A DNA stretch of 8,192 bases from Chlamydiota bacterium (GTDB lineage: Bacteria; Chlamydiota; Chlamydiia; Chlamydiales; JAJFMB01), in assembly GCA_021772355.1 (NCBI GenBank), contig JAJFMB010000135.1, forward strand, positions 1 to 8,192, given 5' to 3'. The translations under genes were made by a program, and so were the position numbers. Positions within the stretch are counted from its first letter, which is position 1, and each line of letters opens with the position of its first letter. The notes under the pieces were generated by a model, which worked only from the letters and a program-made list of their open reading frames with translations, had not been told where the DNA came from and made no database searches. This document shows, in pieces, positions 6,180 through 8,192 of the stretch.

Positions 6180-7181
6180 GTGAATCAGTTTGCCGACAAA
6201 TCAGTCTTAATTACCGGGGGCACCGGGAGCTTTGGACGTGCACTCGCCCACCGTCTTTTGACAGACGACCTGTGCAAGAAGGTAATTATCTTTAGCCGTG
6301 ACGAGTTAAAACAGTGGGAGATGCGTCAAACATCTTCTCTATTTAACCATCCGAAGATTCGATATTTTTTAGGCGATGTGCGAGATCGAGATCGTCTAAA
6401 GCGCGCCTTTAGCGAGGTCGACATTGTGATTCACACGGCAGCATTAAAACAGGTCCCTGCTGCTGAGTACAATCCGACTGAGTTTATCAAAACAAATGTC
6501 GGTGGAGCCTCTGCTATTATTGAAGCTGCCATCGATACTGGTGTTAAAAAGGTGATTGCACTATCAACAGACAAAGCCGTCAACCCAGTGAACCTCTACG
6601 GAGCGACAAAACTCTGTTCAGACAAGCTTTTTGTGGCGGGAAATGCTTACGTCGGTGCAAGAGGATATCCCGTATTTTCCGTTGTGCGCTATGGTAATGT
6701 AATCGGCAGCCGCGGAAGCCTTGTTCCCTGCTGGATGAAAATGATCGCAGATGGTGCTAAGGAAATAACGATTACCGATAAGAGAATGACCCGTTTTTGG
6801 TTCACTCTTGAACAAGCTGTCAATTTTGTAATGGATAGCGTAGAAAGAACAAGAGGCGGTGAAATCTTTGTACCAAAAATTCCCAGCATGAAAATCGTCG
6901 ACATTGCGACAGCTCTTGCCCCGGACCTTCCACATAAAATTACAGGAATCCGCCCTGGTGAAAAAGTGCACGAAGTTCTGGTTAGCACAGAAGACGCCAG
7001 ACACTCCGTCGAATTTGATGATCACTATTTAATTATACCTGACGTATATGCAGGTGATCAGAACCTTAGAAAAAAATTTTTAGAAGGGCGTCCAGGCAAA
7101 ACGCTTCCCGATGATTTTTCCTATAGTTCCAATACCAATGAATGGTGGCTCAGCCGTGATGAGTTCTTGAAGCTTCTTTAG
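6180..7181 (+). CDS. pseB: UDP-N-acetylglucosamine 4,6-dehydratase (inverting), PseB/FlaA1 type, 333 aa
   Basis: PseB converts UDP-GlcNAc to UDP-2-acetamido-2,6-dideoxy-beta-L-arabino-hexos-4-ulose, the first step of CMP-pseudaminic acid synthesis. It is a cytoplasmic NADP-dependent extended SDR enzyme. Visible motifs are the Rossmann loop TGGTGSFG (12-19), SRDELKQWEM (39-48), GDVRDRDRL (65-73), HTAALKQVPAAEYNP (85-99), catalytic Thr130-Asp131-Lys132, Tyr140 and Lys144 (YGATK), VVRYGNVIGSRGS (168-180), MTRFWFTL (203-210), VPKIPSMKI (231-239) and GIRPGEKVHE (256-265). The length equals that of known PseB proteins and no key residue is missing. The start is GTG, with AAAGAG 8 nt upstream. SRDELKQ favours PseB over the related CapE/WbjB dehydratases of the L-FucNAc pathway, which remain the alternative. 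No other pse gene is in the window; the next gene, 78 bp on, encodes a TolC-like protein. Confidence 0.9.
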   Translation: MNQFADKSVLITGGTGSFGRALAHRLLTDDLCKKVIIFSRDELKQWEMRQTSSLFNHPKIRYFLGDVRDRDRLKRAFSEVDIVIHTAALKQVPAAEYNPTEFIKTNVGGASAIIEAAIDTGVKKVIALSTDKAVNPVNLYGATKLCSDKLFVAGNAYVGARGYPVFSVVRYGNVIGSRGSLVPCWMKMIADGAKEITITDKRMTRFWFTLEQAVNFVMDSVERTRGGEIFVPKIPSMKIVDIATALAPDLPHKITGIRPGEKVHEVLVSTEDARHSVEFDDHYLIIPDVYAGDQNLRKKFLEGRPGKTLPDDFSYSSNTNEWWLSRDEFLKLL

Positions 7182-7203
7182 GGATATTTTTAAGGTTTAA
7201 CCT

Positions 7204-7232
7204 TTGCGTTGTATTCCTGTTTTCGCTAAAAT
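7204..7232 (+). promoter_or_regulatory. Putative sigma70-type promoter of the TolC-like gene
   Basis: TTGCGT (7204-7209) and TAAAAT (7227-7232, five of six to TATAAT) are separated by exactly 17 bp. Transcription would start near 7239, about 21 nt before the ATG. The -10 element lies inside an inverted-repeat arm (7224-7234), so a protein bound there would cover the promoter. A small palindrome AAGGTT-T-AACCTT (7192-7204) lies just upstream and touches the -35. Confidence 0.4.
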
Positions 7233-7277
7233 GTTTCCTTTTGAAGCATTTTATCTCTTATGAAATACATTTTAGCG
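7224..7277 (+). promoter_or_regulatory. Nested inverted repeats around the tolC start; two mutually exclusive hairpins
   Basis: CGCTAAAATGT (7224-7234) is the exact reverse complement of ACATTTTAGCG (7267-7277), an 11-bp stem whose 32-nt loop holds the ATG at 7260. The same left arm can instead form a compact hairpin with the nearer copy: TAAAATG (7227-7233) with CATTTTA (7247-7253), one T:G pair, then TTC (7235-7237) with GAA (7243-7245) around a 5-nt loop. The two structures cannot coexist. CATTTTA thus occurs twice, 21 bp apart. Whether this acts as RNA depends on the left arm being transcribed, which requires read-through from pseB. Confidence 0.4.
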
Positions 7278-8192
7278 TTTATCATTTTTTTTACATCTCC
7301 CCTTGTCGCTCAAAATTGCGACATACTAATCAACCTTGAGTATGCCATCAATCGGGCCTTAACCGCGAATCGACAGATGTTATCCTCGATTAATGCCTTG
7401 CAAAGCTCACAATTAAAATTAGAATTAGCCTATAGCGAATTCGATTTTAAGATGAAACCCTATGCAAAGGGAGGTTATAGCGGTGGCGGTAGCGGAGGAA
7501 GCGGTCTTGATGTCGGTTACGGAGCAACGTGGGAAAAAAAATATGCTCGAGGCGCAAAACTTTACGTATCTCCTTTCGCGCGTCGCCTTGAGGAGGGCAC
7601 AAGCCTTGATCTTGACGCCTCTTTTACGCAGCCCCTTTTTAAAGGCTTCAATCGAGAATACAACCTTTCCACGCTAAAAAGTGCTCAGTACTCAGCGCGT
7701 ACCGCTTTAAGAACTTTGCATATGAATCAAGTCAGTCTAATCAACAAAACGATTACGACACTTTACGAAATCGTCCGACAAGAGCAGTTACTAAAAGTGC
7801 ATCAATCCGTCTACGATCACCTTTTAACTTTAAAAAATATTTTTAAGCAAAGAGAGAAGCGCAGCATTGGTGACAGCCTAGAACTTAATAACATCGAGAT
7901 CGAGCTTACTGCGACCAAAGACAATATCGATGCCACGGAAAGTAAGCTGAAAGATAATAAAGATAATTTGAGAGAACTCCTCGTTCTAGGCTATGAATGC
8001 AACTTCCAAGTCGATGTTCCCATGGTCTATAACGAAACTACGTTAGAAGTTGACCATGCAATTGAAATCGCTATGGTAAATCGTACTGAAATCGAGCAGA
8101 GCTGCGATGAATATGGCGATAAATCTCGCCTCACTAGGGTAGCTAGGGAAGGATTAAAGCCGGAATTGAACCTAGTCTTTAAATATAATGAC
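7260..8192 (+). CDS. TolC-family outer-membrane efflux/secretion channel, N-terminal 311 aa (runs off right edge)
   Basis: The ORF opens at ATG 7260 and stays open to the edge. Residues 1-17 (MKYILAFIIFFTSPLVA) form a signal peptide with an LVA cleavage site; Cys20 is not in a lipobox. The mature N-terminus has the helical start typical of outer-membrane efflux proteins (NLEYAINRALTANRQM, 25-40). A glycine-rich strand-forming segment (71-82) and SFTQPLFKGFNREYNL (121-136) match the first outer-membrane beta region. Long alpha-helical coiled-coil hairpins follow (140-240), including the RSIGDSLELNNIEIEL stretch (201-216), then LLVLG (240-244). LEVDHAIEIAMVNRTEIEQ (262-280) begins the second structural repeat, and the window stops at the start of its beta segment. 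Such trimers form export tunnels with inner-membrane pumps or type I secretion systems; no partner is visible. The Shine-Dalgarno is poor. Confidence 0.85.
   Translation, partial: MKYILAFIIFFTSPLVAQNCDILINLEYAINRALTANRQMLSSINALQSSQLKLELAYSEFDFKMKPYAKGGYSGGGSGGSGLDVGYGATWEKKYARGAKLYVSPFARRLEEGTSLDLDASFTQPLFKGFNREYNLSTLKSAQYSARTALRTLHMNQVSLINKTITTLYEIVRQEQLLKVHQSVYDHLLTLKNIFKQREKRSIGDSLELNNIEIELTATKDNIDATESKLKDNKDNLRELLVLGYECNFQVDVPMVYNETTLEVDHAIEIAMVNRTEIEQSCDEYGDKSRLTRVAREGLKPELNLVFKYND

Noticed and set aside
6618..7025. Minus-strand ORFs of 135 and 99 codons within pseB
   Set aside because: They are antisense to the strongly supported PseB frame and show no family motif.
7192..7204. AAGGTT-T-AACCTT palindrome after pseB as a terminator
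   Set aside because: The loop would be one base, the stem is short and no T-run follows it on the plus strand; it may only be a small operator near the -35 box.
7260..7319. TolC-like protein as a lipoprotein with acylated Cys20
   Set aside because: The residues before Cys20 are A-Q-N, which do not form a lipobox; LVA at 15-17 is a better signal peptidase I site.
7462..7677. Plus-strand ORF of 71 codons
   Set aside because: It is out of frame inside the TolC-like gene, whose signal peptide and family motifs run through this region without a break.

Overview
The window looks like chromosomal DNA of a Gram-negative bacterium, with densely packed genes. It has a short Gram-negative-type TolC outer-membrane protein gene, a LRR (leucine-rich repeat) protein gene and a second-type gyrB/gyrA (topoisomerase IV-like) pair. 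The pair is compact and is like those of Chlamydiota (the CT661/CT660 gyrB_2-gyrA_2 pair of Chlamydia trachomatis) and Bacteroidota. Promoters look sigma70-like and Shine-Dalgarno sites are present at internal genes, which fits Bacteroidota less well. My best guess is an environmental (amoeba-associated type) member of Chlamydiota. This is inference from gene types, not from a marker gene.

Layout, left to right. (1) 1-623, minus strand: the N-terminal 207 residues of an LRR protein that runs off the left edge; it has its own promoter at 639-667. (2) 664-6009, minus strand: four tightly packed genes transcribed gyrB-like, gyrA-like, recX, then a putative GT-B-like transferase. Junctions are a 6-nt gap, a 4-nt overlap and an 8-nt overlap, so this is very probably one operon, started from a promoter at 6028-6056. 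(3) 6010-6179: a 170-bp divergent intergenic region with three stem-loops, one of them terminator-like on the plus strand. (4) 6180-7181, plus strand: a PseB-type UDP-GlcNAc inverting 4,6-dehydratase. (5) 7182-7259: a short gap with an inverted-repeat cluster that continues into (6) 7260-8192, plus strand: a TolC-family outer-membrane protein, truncated by the right edge after 311 codons.

How the genes may work together: the minus-strand operon couples a type II topoisomerase (decatenation or relaxation) with RecX, a modulator of RecA, so its first three genes concern DNA topology and recombination. The last gene looks unrelated (envelope or glycan transfer) and may simply ride along. On the plus strand, PseB supplies the first step of a pseudaminic-acid-like nonulosonate pathway whose other enzymes are not in view; TolC is an export channel whose pump partners are also not in view.

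No tRNA, rRNA, CRISPR array, insertion sequence or integrase was seen. I do not see a wholly new system here. The items most worth a second look are the mutually exclusive hairpins around the tolC start codon, the structured divergent intergenic region, the isolated pseB and the unfamiliar N-terminus of the LRR protein.
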